DNA of 64,000 bases, from positions 28,904,612 to 28,968,611 of the forward strand of contig JASEVX010000001.1 of assembly GCA_031761405.1 (NCBI GenBank). Direction: 5' to 3'. Position 1 is the stretch's first letter. Each line of letters opens with the position of its first letter. Below the pieces are notes generated by a model, which saw nothing but the letters and a program-made list of their open reading frames with translations, did no database searches and had not been told where the DNA came from. Of this stretch, positions 62,701-63,707 are shown piece by piece. Source of the DNA: Serripes groenlandicus. Lineage: Eukaryota; Mollusca; Bivalvia; Cardiida; Cardiidae. The position numbers were made by a program, and so were the translations under genes.

Positions 62701-63707
62701 TTATTTTATATTCATTTCAATGGAGAATAGTTTATATTGAACAGGTTTATGCCTTTATATGATCTGTTCAGTGTTTGGTGCCCTAGTGGACACCATAGTG
62801 TTTGTGATGTAACACAATGCAAAAAGATATTACCTTTTCTTTTAATCTTTTTTTTATTTTTGCCTATAGATTTGTTTTCAAAGTCATCAGCTGCAGAGTG
62901 GTTGTATGCGGGAAAGGGTTAACCCTTTCCCTCATACAACAATTCTGCAGTAGACGACTTTGAACATATTTTGTCAAAAAATAGAAAATCTCTATAATTG
63001 AATGGATAACCTATGACTAAAAGTGGAAAACATTGTGGCAGAAGGAGAGAGAAATTGCTCATTTTGCTCATTTTTTTTTGGTCACTATGTTTTCAAAAAG
63101 CTGTCTGCTGCAGAGGCGTCAGAAAGTGTCTATATGAGGGAAAGGGTTAAAAAAAACTTACCTGCTGTGTTAGAATCATTGGAATCGGTGGCAGCGTTAA
63201 CACCATTAAGACCTCCCGAGTCACTGATAATGAGACCTGGTGACAGAGCTTCCATTGCTAATGAGTCACCTTCCCCGTCAAACAGATTAAAGGTCTCACT
63301 TGTTGGGTTCTCTGACAGCCTAGATGCATTGCTCATACCGCTGAGTAACCCGTCATCAAGGTTACCTAAATTGTCAAAGTTGTCTTGCAGAACATGCATT
63401 TCATTGTCATTGTAATTAATGGCACTTAACATTGCATCTCCACTTGTCGACTGCCTATAATGTAGAATATGGGAGTTCTGTGAGAGAGAGGCAGGGCTAG
63501 GCTGGCCAGGCTCGTTATACCCTGTTGTAGGTATTATAGACAGCGGTCCTGGTGATAAGCCCTTGTCGGCCTCCGAGGTCCCAAGAAGTTTCTGTATCTG
63601 TGGTTGACTTAGCATTGGACCACCTGGCTGACCCTCTATTCTTATTTGTTGATTCAATAGTGGCAAAGTAACAGCTGCATTCTCACTGAGTCTCAAGACA
63701 GATATAC
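8522..63707 (-). CDS. TRERF1: TRERF1/MIDEAS/ZNF541-family ELM2-SANT zinc-finger corepressor, 19-exon model, 5' end outside window
   Basis: Join, 5' to 3' on the minus strand: 63162..63707, 54398..54620, 49340..49883, 46845..47188 (or 46758..46822 instead), 44240..44348, 41352..41501, 33530..33700, 30885..31145, 26111..27959, 25375..25471, 23904..23953, 20328..20414, 17504..17607, 16141..16216, 14572..14660, 13494..13790, 12140..12253, 9346..9530, 8522..8720. All introns are GT-AG and all phases agree. The total is 5,495 nt, a 2-nt split codon followed by 1,830 codons and a stop. Residue 1 below is the first whole codon in the window. Known role of the family (established): nuclear scaffold that binds HDAC1/2 through ELM2-SANT and forms MiDAC with DNTTIP1. 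Evidence: six C2H2 fingers, ELM2, SANT, and family motifs in the giant exon. The vertebrate paralogue it is closest to cannot be decided by eye, so the symbol names the family. Upstream exon(s) and promoter lie beyond the right edge. Confidence 0.9.
9346..9530 (-). CDS. TRERF1: Exon 18: second half of finger 5, linker, first half of finger 6
   Basis: Codes residues 1704-1764. The acceptor is TCATTACAG|AGC and the donor is GGAAG|GTAAAA; phase 0 in, 2 out. SFTSKPALNAHLKIH completes finger 5, a S/P/K-rich linker (KPKPTPSPSRSP) follows, and FPCKLCG starts finger 6. Both fingers are thus split across introns, a structural signature useful for orthology tests. Confidence 0.9.
9604..10290. mobile_element. 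Composite repeat with inverted motif TTAGTCCCCTAC and a 151-bp tandem core
   Basis: The head is AACAAGCAAATTCATGAAAT. The left motif TTAGTCCCCTAC (9631) is the exact reverse complement of GTAGGGGACTAA (10272). Between them are about 3.6 units of 151 bp, starting at 9641, 9792, 9943 and 10094. A GACT/GACG tract (10192-10240) and a hairpin CGGCACGCCGG-type end follow. It lies in the intron between exons 17 and 18. Helentron/HINE-like by architecture (inference). Confidence 0.8.
11584..12060. mobile_element. Composite repeat, GATCACCTGA family, right end truncated
   Basis: Starts ACAAGAGGGCCAAGATGGCC with the left motif GATCACCTGA. A CGGACGGACAGAG tract is present, but the terminal hairpin and CTAA end are missing. 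Confidence 0.75.
12140..12253 (-). CDS. TRERF1: Exon 17: linker and first half of C2H2 finger 5
   Basis: Codes residues 1666-1703. The acceptor is AATTTTTAG|GAT and the donor is AATTCT|GTATGT; phase 0 at both ends. It is acidic DDKEDLECDNI, then Pro-rich SPVRIPSPIPTL, then FPCDYPECNS, the Cys-x4-Cys half of the penultimate finger. It corresponds to the C-x-x-P-x-C half finger in vertebrate TRERF1 (from memory). The exon lies just beyond the right end of a truncated composite repeat (to 12060). Confidence 0.87.
12476..12760. repeat. Repeat shared with 24295-24560
   Basis: Both contain TTTTGGGAATATGACCTATA, CTTCTATGGTACCTGGATAT, ATAACAGTTTTGTTTATATT and a closing ATTGGGGAAA. About 270 bp, unclassified. 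Confidence 0.6.
13494..13790 (-). CDS. TRERF1: Exon 16: SANT helix 3 and acidic tail
   Basis: Codes residues 1567-1665. The acceptor is AATTTCACAG|GTG; phase 0 in. It begins VKTKSVRSCVQFYYLWKK, the SANT recognition helix and the most family-specific segment of the SANT half. A basic stretch RLRIVRRRREQ and an acidic region EDYEEVRDEEDD then SSSSSIS follow. The donor is uncertain: TCTATG|GTAAAT (end 13494, preferred) or GAGATT|GTATAT (end 13443). Both are phase 0 and differ by 17 residues. Confidence 0.9.
14030..14547. mobile_element. Two TTAA MITEs (14030..14212, 14333..14547)
   Basis: Both have CCCTTT(C/T)CC-type left ends, GGGAAAGGGTT or AAAAGGGTT right ends and GAAATTGCTC hairpins. The second ends about 24 nt from the exon 15 donor. 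Confidence 0.7.
14572..14660 (-). CDS. TRERF1: Exon 15: SANT domain, helices 1-2
   Basis: Codes residues 1538-1566, SELWSSEEIERYTKALMTH then DKDFYNVSKE. The acceptor is TTTTGTAG|AG and the donor is AAAGAG|GTAGGA; phase 1 in, 0 out. It shows the SANT/Myb pattern W-[ST]-x-x-E...F-x-x-A-L-x-x-[YH]-x-K-D-F. In this family the SANT domain binds HDAC1/2 rather than DNA (established). A MITE ends about 24 nt past the donor. Confidence 0.92.
14960..15135. repeat. Possible degenerate fold-back element
   Basis: AAAACCAAGTTGAAAATGAC at the left and TATGGTTGGTTT at the right resemble decayed arms of the 4283 family, with a CTGATCTGGATCTACACTGG core. Uncertain. Confidence 0.35.
15308..15678. mobile_element. 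TTAA MITE interrupted by a second MITE
   Basis: Left part from CATACAACAATTCTGCAG; right end GAGGGAAAGGGTTAA. The body is split by the palindromic element at 15412-15553. Confidence 0.8.
15412..15553. mobile_element. 142-bp palindromic CACTG-ended MITE
   Basis: Termini CACTGCACGAAAATT and AATTTTCATGCAGTG form a near-perfect palindrome. The flanking host sequence is imperfectly duplicated (ACATT / ATATT). CACTG termini suggest a CACTA/EnSpm-like or Chapaev-like origin (inference). Confidence 0.75.
15840..16090. repeat. GCACCGCAAGCAAACGCCAA repeat, likely composite-element remnant
   Basis: Begins AAGAGCACCGCAAGCAAACG and ends CAACGATGCCAAGGGTATCA, with one internal unit (GACAAGTTTCATTTGATAAT). 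It resembles the other composite families in plan but lacks a clean end. It abuts exon 14. Confidence 0.5.
16141..16216 (-). CDS. TRERF1: Exon 14: ELM2-SANT linker
   Basis: Codes residues 1512-1536. The acceptor is TATTTTCAG|AAA and the donor is TACCAAG|GTAGGG; phase 0 in, 1 out (76 nt). The sequence KALLMLMSGSCVVPCKHSLL then SYRYQ follows the pattern ALEMLL...C-H-x-L-x-x-Y-x-Y of TRERF1. It leads directly into the SANT domain. It is too short for simple ORF finding. Confidence 0.88.
16262..16560 (-). mobile_element. Possible SINE of a second family
   Basis: The minus-strand head GCCCCGGTAGCGATGAAGG with a B-box-like GGTTTTGACTTTGAATC, and a (TAA)-poor tail TTTATCAATCAATC. The tRNA ancestry is only suggestive. 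Confidence 0.4.
16622..16864. mobile_element. TTAA MITE
   Basis: ACCCTTTCCCACATACAAC to GTGGGAAAGGGTTA, with a duplicated central CAATTTCTCCTTTTGTCA module. Confidence 0.7.
17175..17312. repeat. 69-bp tandem duplication
   Basis: ATAAATGCATCAGCCC recurs at 17175 and 17244, and the two units differ by only a few bases. Recent local duplication in the intron. Confidence 0.85.
17504..17607 (-). CDS. TRERF1: Exon 13: end of ELM2
   Basis: Codes residues 1478-1511, ending NVEHALHLLYLAKGDIQ. The acceptor is TATTTTCAG|TG and the donor is ATACAG|GTAAAA; phase 1 in, 0 out. It matches the conserved ELM2 end, a pattern of E-x-A-L-x-x-L-[FY]-x-A-K-G-D followed by the helix in exon 14. Confidence 0.92.
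18730..20222. mobile_element. TTAA MITE split by a composite repeat
   Basis: The left half is 18730..18853 (AACCCTTTCCCCCATACAC to AGGTAAAAAGGA). The right half is 20123..20222 (TTGCTCGTTAAGAGCAA to GTGGGAAAAGGATAA). The insertion sits at the A-run before the central hairpin. Confidence 0.8.
18854..20122. mobile_element. Composite repeat, GCTCCACTGG family, with tandem core
   Basis: Head AACAAGAGGCCCAAGAGGGC and left motif GCTCCACGG. About seven core units of roughly 165 bp carry AAGATTTTTTAAGTTTTCAC and CCCCGCCC...GGCGGCCATG. A (GCAC)n tract lies at 20030-20070. The terminal hairpin GACTGGCTTTCAGCCAGT is followed by GGAGCTAA. Confidence 0.85.
20328..20414 (-). CDS. TRERF1: Exon 12: ELM2 core
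   Basis: Codes residues 1449-1476, NKSVALHDTSKADLIWEP then SVLKDTSEEN. The acceptor is CTCTTTCAG|CA. The donor is AAATG|GTAGGT; phase 1 in and 1 out. A competing donor 4 nt away would break frame. It corresponds to the D-T-x-K-A-x-L-[IV]-W-x-P segment of the TRERF1 ELM2 domain, part of the HDAC-binding surface (family knowledge). Confidence 0.9.
20727..22551. mobile_element. Composite repeat(s) with TATCCCCC / GGGGGATA ends, interrupted
   Basis: Head AAAACAAGCAAATTCATGAA, left motif ATATCCCCCCACGCTT (20748). Right ends CTTCGAAAAAGCGGGGGATA occur twice, at about 22006 and 22547. The second part has a core of about 150 bp (AAATGGCTGCGGACG at 22150, 22303 and 22456). The copy is split by the element at 20782-21888. 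Confidence 0.75.
20782..21888. mobile_element. Composite repeat, GCTCCACTGG family, nested
   Basis: Head AACAAGAGGCCCAAGAGGGC, about six core units, GCAC tract, hairpin GACTGGCTTTCAGCCAGT and GGAGCTAA end. Inserted within the TATCCCCC-family element. Confidence 0.85.
22557..23791. mobile_element. Composite repeat, GCTCACCTGA family
   Basis: Head AACAAGAGGGCCATGATGGC. The left motif GCTCACCTGA (22585-22594) is the exact reverse complement of TCAGGTGAGC (23778-23787). About six core units, a GACGCACGACGGACGCCGG tract, hairpin and CTAA end. It ends about 110 bp from exon 11. Confidence 0.88.
23904..23953 (-). CDS. TRERF1: Exon 11: 50-nt micro-exon, start of ELM2
   Basis: Codes residues 1432-1447, HVNIGLQYQALLPPFN. 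The acceptor is TTATTTCAG|A and the donor is TTAACC|GTAAGT; phase 2 in, 1 out. It matches the ELM2 opening (consensus I-N-[IV]-G-x-[RQ]-[FY]-Q-A-x-[IL]-P) immediately before the W-[KE]-P segment of exon 12. It is too short for simple ORF finding and lies about 110 nt from a composite repeat (22557-23791), so it is easily missed. Confidence 0.88.
24295..24560. repeat. Second copy of the 12476-12760 repeat
   Basis: Shares TTTTGGGAATATGACCTATA and CTTCTATGGTACCTGGATAT in the same order. Unclassified. Confidence 0.6.
24876..25106. mobile_element. TTAA MITE
   Basis: TTAACCCTTTCCCTCATG to TATGTTGGAAAGGATTAA, about full length. Confidence 0.8.
25190..25362. mobile_element. TTAA MITE ending 12 nt from exon 10 donor
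   Basis: TTAACCCCTTTCCCACATA to TATGTGGGATAAC, shortened in the centre. Confidence 0.7.
25375..25471 (-). CDS. TRERF1: Exon 10: acidic linker into ELM2
   Basis: Codes residues 1400-1430. The acceptor is ATTCTAACAG|TT, which must be used rather than TTAG four bases later because only it keeps frame. The donor is ACAGCC|GTAAGT, phase 2 out. The protein reads SIPVPKEESPLLSSS then TIPAEEEFPPPESDIQ. The final Pro is completed by exon 11, where the ELM2 domain starts. A TTAA MITE ends about 12 nt past the donor. Confidence 0.85.
25597..25790 (-). mobile_element. Degenerate tRNA-derived SINE (family of 52081)
   Basis: Shares AACTTATTTA, GAGAAACAAGC and GCTCTACCACTGCA-type head with the better copy at 52081-52289. 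Confidence 0.55.
26111..27959 (-). CDS. TRERF1: Exon 9: giant 1,849-nt exon, disordered region ending in family motifs
   Basis: Codes residues 783-1398. The acceptor is TACTTTCAG|CTA and the donor is AGAACTG|GTGAGT; phase 0 in, 1 out. It opens LQIQQQQQAQLQQQQDKQ, continues with P/H/S-rich repeats (SPHVPQSPHSVAPSP), and then a long Ser/Asn/Gln-rich disordered region. The last 90 residues (about 1309-1398) are the family hallmark: basic KIKRKQRPAPLIIPS, SRLRSPRIW, and PVPYTPPPMLSPSRRGAGLY. These align in order with the segment just before ELM2 in TRERF1 (family knowledge, from memory). An alternative internal Met lies at 27899. Continuous reading for 616 codons in an AT-rich intron-filled region is itself strong evidence. 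Confidence 0.95.
27997..28187. mobile_element. TTAA MITE upstream of exon 9
   Basis: TTAACCCTCTTGTAAACAC to TATGAAGAAAAGGGTTAA. Begins about 37 nt from the exon 9 acceptor. Confidence 0.75.
28266..28525. mobile_element. Short composite repeat, TAGTCCCCTACCGG family
   Basis: The left TAGTCCCCTACCGG pairs with the right CCGGTAGGGGACTA. One core unit of the 9604-10290 family remains, with a GACTGACTGACGG tract before the hairpin end. Confidence 0.8.
28700..29810. repeat. Tandem array, about 160-190-bp units
   Basis: GGTAATTTCTATAATTAAAG recurs at about 28970, 29158, 29320 and 29638, with GCGATATGGCT and CCAATACACATTTTGACCAA between. It may be the core of a composite element with decayed ends. 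Confidence 0.7.
30294..30677. mobile_element. Two TTAA MITEs sharing one target site
   Basis: 30294..30454 and 30451..30677 meet at GAGAAGGGCTAACCCTTTCC. The second is nearly complete. Confidence 0.8.
30711..30878. repeat. CCTATGATGTGGGT repeat adjoining exon 8 donor
   Basis: Contains AACCCTATGATGTGGGT, AATCATAGGGTTTG, GAGAGATATTGTGGGGAAAA and CTCCTTATCTGGACCTCT. It ends about 6 nt from the donor of exon 8. Confidence 0.65.
30885..31145 (-). CDS. TRERF1: Exon 8: Gln-rich segment with a conserved-looking amphipathic tail
   Basis: Codes residues 696-782. The acceptor is TTATTACAG|CAA and the donor is ATTAAG|GTACAA; phase 0 at both ends (261 nt). A Gln-rich helix (QLQQKEQEQKQQQIRQS) precedes a less repetitive part, LKQQIPFEDQQLTAVDLQQL then VQAGVDSQQIEQIK. 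The non-repetitive end suggests selected sequence (inference). Because exons 7, 8 and 9 all begin in phase 0 and 7-8 are symmetrical, either could be skipped without a frameshift. A MITE ends about 6 nt past the donor. Confidence 0.85.
31232..31461. mobile_element. TTAA MITE, full length
   Basis: 230 bp, TTAACCCTTTCCCTCATA to TATGAGGGAAAGGGTTAA, one of the best-preserved copies. The palindrome is built on GAAATTGCACAAAACGTGC. Confidence 0.9.
31561..31790. mobile_element. TTAA MITE, degenerate
   Basis: CACCCTTTCAACATACACATAC to GCATATGAAAGGGTTTA. Confidence 0.6.
31880..32090. mobile_element. Short composite repeat with ATACCCCC / GGGGGTAT ends
   Basis: Head GATGATAAATACCCCCAAAA and tail CCTCTTCTTCGAAGGGGGG then TATAA. 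GACCGACCAACCGACAG tract before the hairpin. A second copy lies at 41886-42165. Confidence 0.75.
32094..33503. mobile_element. Composite repeat, GCTCACCTGA family, abutting exon 7
   Basis: Head AACAAGAGGGCCATGATGGC, left GCTCACCTGA, right CAGGTGAGCTAA. About seven core units. ACGGACGACGGACAACGGAC tract. Ends 26 nt from the exon 7 donor. Confidence 0.88.
33530..33700 (-). CDS. TRERF1: Exon 7: Gln-rich coiled segment
   Basis: Codes residues 639-695. The acceptor is TTACTTGCAG|TTG and the donor is TTAAAG|GTATGT; phase 0 at both ends (171 nt). The protein is about half Gln with Leu, His and Trp at intervals (LHALHWQQKQQEQQIHQ), likely an extended helix or coiled coil (inference). A composite repeat ends 26 nt downstream of the donor. 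A duplicated fragment of the exon's 3' end and donor lies at about 31803-31838. Confidence 0.85.
34118..36067. mobile_element. Chimeric composite repeat (GCTCCACTGG ends, inner GCTCTACTGG start)
   Basis: The outer left motif GCTCCACTG pairs with CCAGTGGAGC at the right end. At 35208 a second head (AACAAGAGGCCCATGAGGGC then GCTCTACTGG) begins and its core (GGGCCATAATCCAGTCATGC, about 160 bp, five units) fills the rest, but its own right end is missing. Confidence 0.8.
36466..36661. mobile_element. TTAA MITE
   Basis: AAACCCTTTCCCTCATACAAC to TATATGGGAAAGGGTTAA. The GCTTGTTTTGAGC hairpin is retained. Confidence 0.8.
36915..37150. mobile_element. Fold-back MITE, second copy
   Basis: GGGCCATCCCACGAGAAAAC at the left pairs with TTTTCTCACGGGACGGCTCA at the right. 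Inner arms CTCTGCGTAA and TTACGCAGAG also pair. Confidence 0.8.
37240..38789. mobile_element. Composite repeat, GATCACCTGA family
   Basis: Head AACAAGAGGGCCAAGATGGC, left GATCACCTAA, right TAAGGTGATCTAA after a CTTCAGCCTTCGGCTAAG hairpin. An internal second left motif at about 38103 suggests internal duplication. CGGACGGACGACGGACA tract. Confidence 0.85.
38957..39180. mobile_element. TTAA MITE
   Basis: TTAACTCTATCCCACCTGG to TATGTTGGAAAGGGTTAA. Confidence 0.75.
39181..40620. other. Intron stretch, mostly unassigned
   Basis: No exon is recognised. The only repeat seen is a short hAT-end-like piece at 39414-39468 (CGCCAAATGAGCCACTTGG to GGGTGAGCCCTG). The rest is plain AT-rich sequence. Confidence 0.6.
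40760..40989. mobile_element. TTAA MITE, full length
   Basis: TTAACCCTTTCTCTCATAC to TATGAGGGAAAGGGTTAA, with a GAAATTGCTCGTTTTGAGC palindrome. Confidence 0.88.
41352..41501 (-). CDS. TRERF1: Exon 6: Lys- and Pro-rich linker
   Basis: Codes residues 589-638. The acceptor is TTATTTAG|GAT. The donor is uncertain: GAAGAG|GTAGAG (end 41352) or, 30 nt further, CTCAAA|GTAAAA (end 41322). Both leave phase 0. It starts DAALKEEKKKKGEMAPP (a basic, possible nuclear-localisation stretch) and continues TQSQPVGVKKSKGNLTIQS. Vertebrate TRERF1 also has a Pro/Lys segment after this finger. No domain is recognised. Confidence 0.75.
41886..42165. mobile_element. Short composite repeat, ATACCCCC family, second copy
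   Basis: GATGATAAATACCCCCAAAA to CTTCTTCGAAGGGGGTATAA, with a GACCGACAGACAGACAGCC tract. Confidence 0.78.
42445..42659. mobile_element. TTAA MITE
   Basis: AAACCCTTTCTCAAATACAAC to AGAAGGCAAAGGGTTAA. Confidence 0.75.
42784..44206. mobile_element. TTAA MITE split by a composite repeat
   Basis: The left half is 42784..42832 (TTAATCCTTTCCCAAATAC to GATGACTTTAAAC). The right half is 44133..44206 (GAGCAATTCTCCATTTGCAA to CAAATGGTTTAAG). The right half is decayed. Confidence 0.7.
42833..44132. mobile_element. Composite repeat, GCTCTACTGG family
   Basis: The left motif GCTCTACTGG is the exact reverse complement of CCAGTAGAGC at the right. About seven core units of roughly 160 bp carry TTATAGCAATTTTGACAATT. 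ACGCACGAACGACGGACACC tract, hairpin CTGGCCTTTGGCCAG, CTAA end. Confidence 0.87.
44240..44348 (-). CDS. TRERF1: Exon 5: C2H2 finger 4, the PALNGHMRLHGG finger
   Basis: Codes residues 553-588. The acceptor is GTATTTCAG|G and the donor is AAAAAG|GTATGA, phase 0 out. It is nearly all one finger: CNICERRFKNTPALNG then HMRLH, followed by GGYFKK. The PALNGHMR(L/S)HGG signature is diagnostic of the TRERF1/MIDEAS/ZNF541 central finger (established family knowledge). The remnant of an interrupted MITE ends 34 nt beyond the donor. Confidence 0.93.
44462..44727 (-). mobile_element. tRNA-derived SINE, near full length
   Basis: Minus-strand head GCCTCGGTGGTGTAGTGGTA (A box TGGTGTAGTGG) and B box GGTTTGATCC, about 45 nt apart. 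Core as in the 3815 copy. Tail ends in GATTGATTGATG-type repeat on plus. Confidence 0.78.
44876..46094. mobile_element. Non-autonomous hAT-type transposon with 8-bp target duplication
   Basis: Flanked by an exact AGCCAGTT duplication (44868-44875 and 46095-46102). Ends CAGGACTCGCGCCG and, on the opposite strand, CAGGGCCGGCCCTGG, are the CAGG-type termini of hAT elements. Repeated TGGCTCA/TGAGCCA motifs cluster in the first 110 and last 110 bp, like subterminal transposase sites. No transposase ORF. 1,219 bp in the intron between exons 4 and 5. Confidence 0.8.
46340..46495 (-). mobile_element. SINE, tail missing
   Basis: Core CAGTCGTAATGCTAACCC and tRNA-like head (CTCTACCACTACACCA on plus) of the 44462 family. 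Confidence 0.65.
46608..46754. mobile_element. TTAA MITE abutting exon 4b donor
   Basis: AAACCCTTTCCTACATAAAGC to ATGAGGAAAGGGATAAC, internally shortened. Its right end is 3-5 nt from the GT of exon 4b. Confidence 0.7.
46758..46822 (-). CDS. TRERF1: Exon 4b: candidate mutually exclusive 65-nt exon
   Basis: An alternative to exon 4a. The acceptor is GATTTATAG|TCC (weak pyrimidine tract) and the donor is CAAGG|GTAAGT (strong). Phase is 0 in and 2 out, exactly the phases of exon 4a, so exon 3 to 4b to 5 keeps frame. It codes SNAFWGAYEPPTHAPKPLSK plus Gln-Gly. The SNAFW start resembles the SAMW segment that precedes the equivalent finger in vertebrate TRERF1 (from memory, weak). A TTAA MITE begins only about 5 nt past the donor. 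It could instead be a decayed or unused exon; transcript data are needed. Confidence 0.5.
46845..47188 (-). CDS. TRERF1: Exon 4a: Gln- and Ser-rich exon, alternative to exon 4b
   Basis: Codes residues 438-551. The acceptor is TTCATTTCAG|CGT and the donor is ACAAT|GTAAGT; phase 0 in, 2 out. The 3' AT joins G of exon 5 to give Met. The protein has poly-Gln runs, a poly-Ser run, a repeated S-P motif region (SPVYSELSPGENNGQQ) and no fold that I recognise. The Gln tract is CAA/CAG mixed on the coding strand. Only 22 nt separate its donor from the acceptor of exon 4b, too short for an intron, so the two exons should be mutually exclusive. Confidence 0.8.
47226..47367. mobile_element. TTAA MITE, internally deleted
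   Basis: TTAACCCTATCTTTCATC to TATGTGGGACAGGGTTAA. Confidence 0.75.
47640..48778. mobile_element. Composite repeat, GATCACCTGA family
   Basis: The left GATCACCTGA is the exact reverse complement of the right TCAGGTGATC. Core units include TTTCTGATGCCGC and TCAATATGGCTTGAACA. ACGGACGCACGACGGACAG tract, CTAA end. Confidence 0.87.
48842..49071. mobile_element. TTAA MITE, full length
   Basis: TTAACCCTTTCCCTCATA to TATGAGGGAAAGGGTTAA, 230 bp, very close to the 31232 copy. Confidence 0.9.
49340..49883 (-). CDS. TRERF1: Exon 3: end of finger 2, finger 3, Val/Thr/Asn-rich spacer
   Basis: Codes residues 257-437. The acceptor is ATTTTCAG|T and the donor is CTTAAA|GTAAGT, phase 0 out. It opens with NGHLMTH, completing finger 2, followed by a DKKPYQ linker and finger 3 (CMVTGC, 12 residues, HLENHH; a Cys-x4-Cys type). 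The rest is a low-complexity spacer containing IPLEQQQIQLKQEIG, a possible SUMO-type LKQE site (inference). A composite repeat begins about 75 nt upstream of the acceptor. Confidence 0.9.
49959..50740. mobile_element. Composite repeat, GCTCCACTGG family, decayed right end
   Basis: AACAAGAGGCCCAAGAGGGC head and GCTCCACTG left motif. Right hairpin present, but the final motif is mutated to TTAGAGATAAA. Begins about 75 nt from the exon 3 acceptor. Confidence 0.82.
51309..51500. mobile_element. TTAA MITE lacking its central palindrome
   Basis: TTAACCATTCCCCTCATA to TATGAGGGAAAGGGTTAA. About 40 bp including the hairpin is deleted. Confidence 0.82.
51961..54246. mobile_element. Composite repeat, GATCACCTGA family, 2.3 kb, nested in a MITE
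   Basis: Head AACAAGAGGGCCAAGATGGC, left GATCACCTAA, right end ...CTAGGTGATCTAA after a hairpin. At least three near-identical units of about 480 bp (AAGTTTGGACATTTTG recurs at about 53030, 53510 and 53990). It interrupts a MITE whose halves lie at about 51858-51960 and 54247-54347. It carries a SINE at 52081. Confidence 0.87.
52081..52289 (-). mobile_element. tRNA-derived SINE with 12-bp target duplication
   Basis: ACTGAAAGGAGT flanks both sides (52069-52080 and 52290-52301). Minus-strand A box TGGTGCAGAGGTAGAG and B box GGTTCGAGTCCC. The paralogous composite repeat at 37240 shows the uninterrupted site near 37350-37370. Confidence 0.88.
54398..54620 (-). CDS. TRERF1: Exon 2: C2H2 finger 1 and most of finger 2
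   Basis: Codes residues 183-255. The acceptor is AATGTTACAG|AT and the donor is CACCT|GTAAGT; phase in 1, phase out 2. A basic linker rich in Lys (DDKKKQTNKPRSKPLKG) precedes finger 1 (CNQC, 12 residues, HKLTH). A classic HSDERKYVC linker follows, then finger 2 (CNIC, then EKRFKRQDH). The intron interrupts finger 2 just before its last loop residues. Tandem fingers with a conserved-type linker suggest DNA binding (inference). Vertebrate ZNF541 also has N-terminal tandem fingers, from memory of the family. Confidence 0.9.
54854..56265. mobile_element. Composite repeat, GCTCCACTGG family
   Basis: Head AACAAGAGGCCCAAGAGGGC, left GCTCCACGG, about eight core units, GCGCACGCACGCACGCACGA tract, hairpin CTGGCTTTCAGCCAG, right CCAGTGGAGCTAA. 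Confidence 0.87.
56266..57040. other. Intron stretch with repeated TGTAACAGGACACC motif
   Basis: No exon is seen. TGTAAC[AT]GGACAC-like motifs recur between about 56711 and 56990. Otherwise AT-rich and unassigned. Confidence 0.55.
57040..59231. mobile_element. Composite repeat with 13-unit tandem array of about 155 bp
   Basis: Left ATGCCTCCCC is matched imperfectly by GGAGACAT at the right (after a CTGTATACAG hairpin). The unit TCTTGGAGATATGGAGCGGA recurs at about 155-bp steps from 57271 to 59130. Reading frames across it are repeat artefacts: 155 is not a multiple of 3. Confidence 0.82.
59449..60503. mobile_element. Composite repeat, GCTCACCTGA family
   Basis: Head AACAAGAGGGCCATGATGGC, left GCTCACCTGA, right CAGGTGAGCTAA, GACGGACGACGGACA tract, about five core units. 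Confidence 0.87.
60504..62830. other. Intron: decayed tandem repeat and unassigned DNA
   Basis: 61140-61700 holds about four decayed units around GACCTAGTGACCTA, related to pieces near 18560 and 50890. The end-like TACCCGAGTACT motif with CCCATCCCTAG lies at 62630-62700. No exon is recognised. Confidence 0.55.
62919..63150. mobile_element. TTAA MITE, full length, next to exon 1
   Basis: TTAACCCTTTCCCTCATAC to TATGAGGGAAAGGGTTAA. It shares its left TTAA with a MITE fragment at about 62830-62922 and ends 10 nt from the exon 1 donor. Confidence 0.9.
63162..63707 (-). CDS. TRERF1: Exon 1 (first visible): acidic, Ser-rich N-terminal region
   Basis: Codes residues 1-181. The acceptor is TTTCCAG|GT and the donor is CAGCAG|GTAAGT. 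It enters with 2 nt of a split codon and leaves with 1 nt (G), which joins AT of exon 2 to make Asp. The protein is low-complexity, rich in Ser, Asn, Leu and acidic residues, with no recognised domain. Examples are MLSAINYNDNEMHVLQ and a NLDDGLLSGMSN segment. The good acceptor makes it an internal exon, with at least one earlier exon beyond 64000. An in-frame ATG at 63726, 5' of the acceptor, could serve as an alternative start adding seven residues, but I favour splicing. A TTAA MITE ends 10 nt past the donor. Confidence 0.8.
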
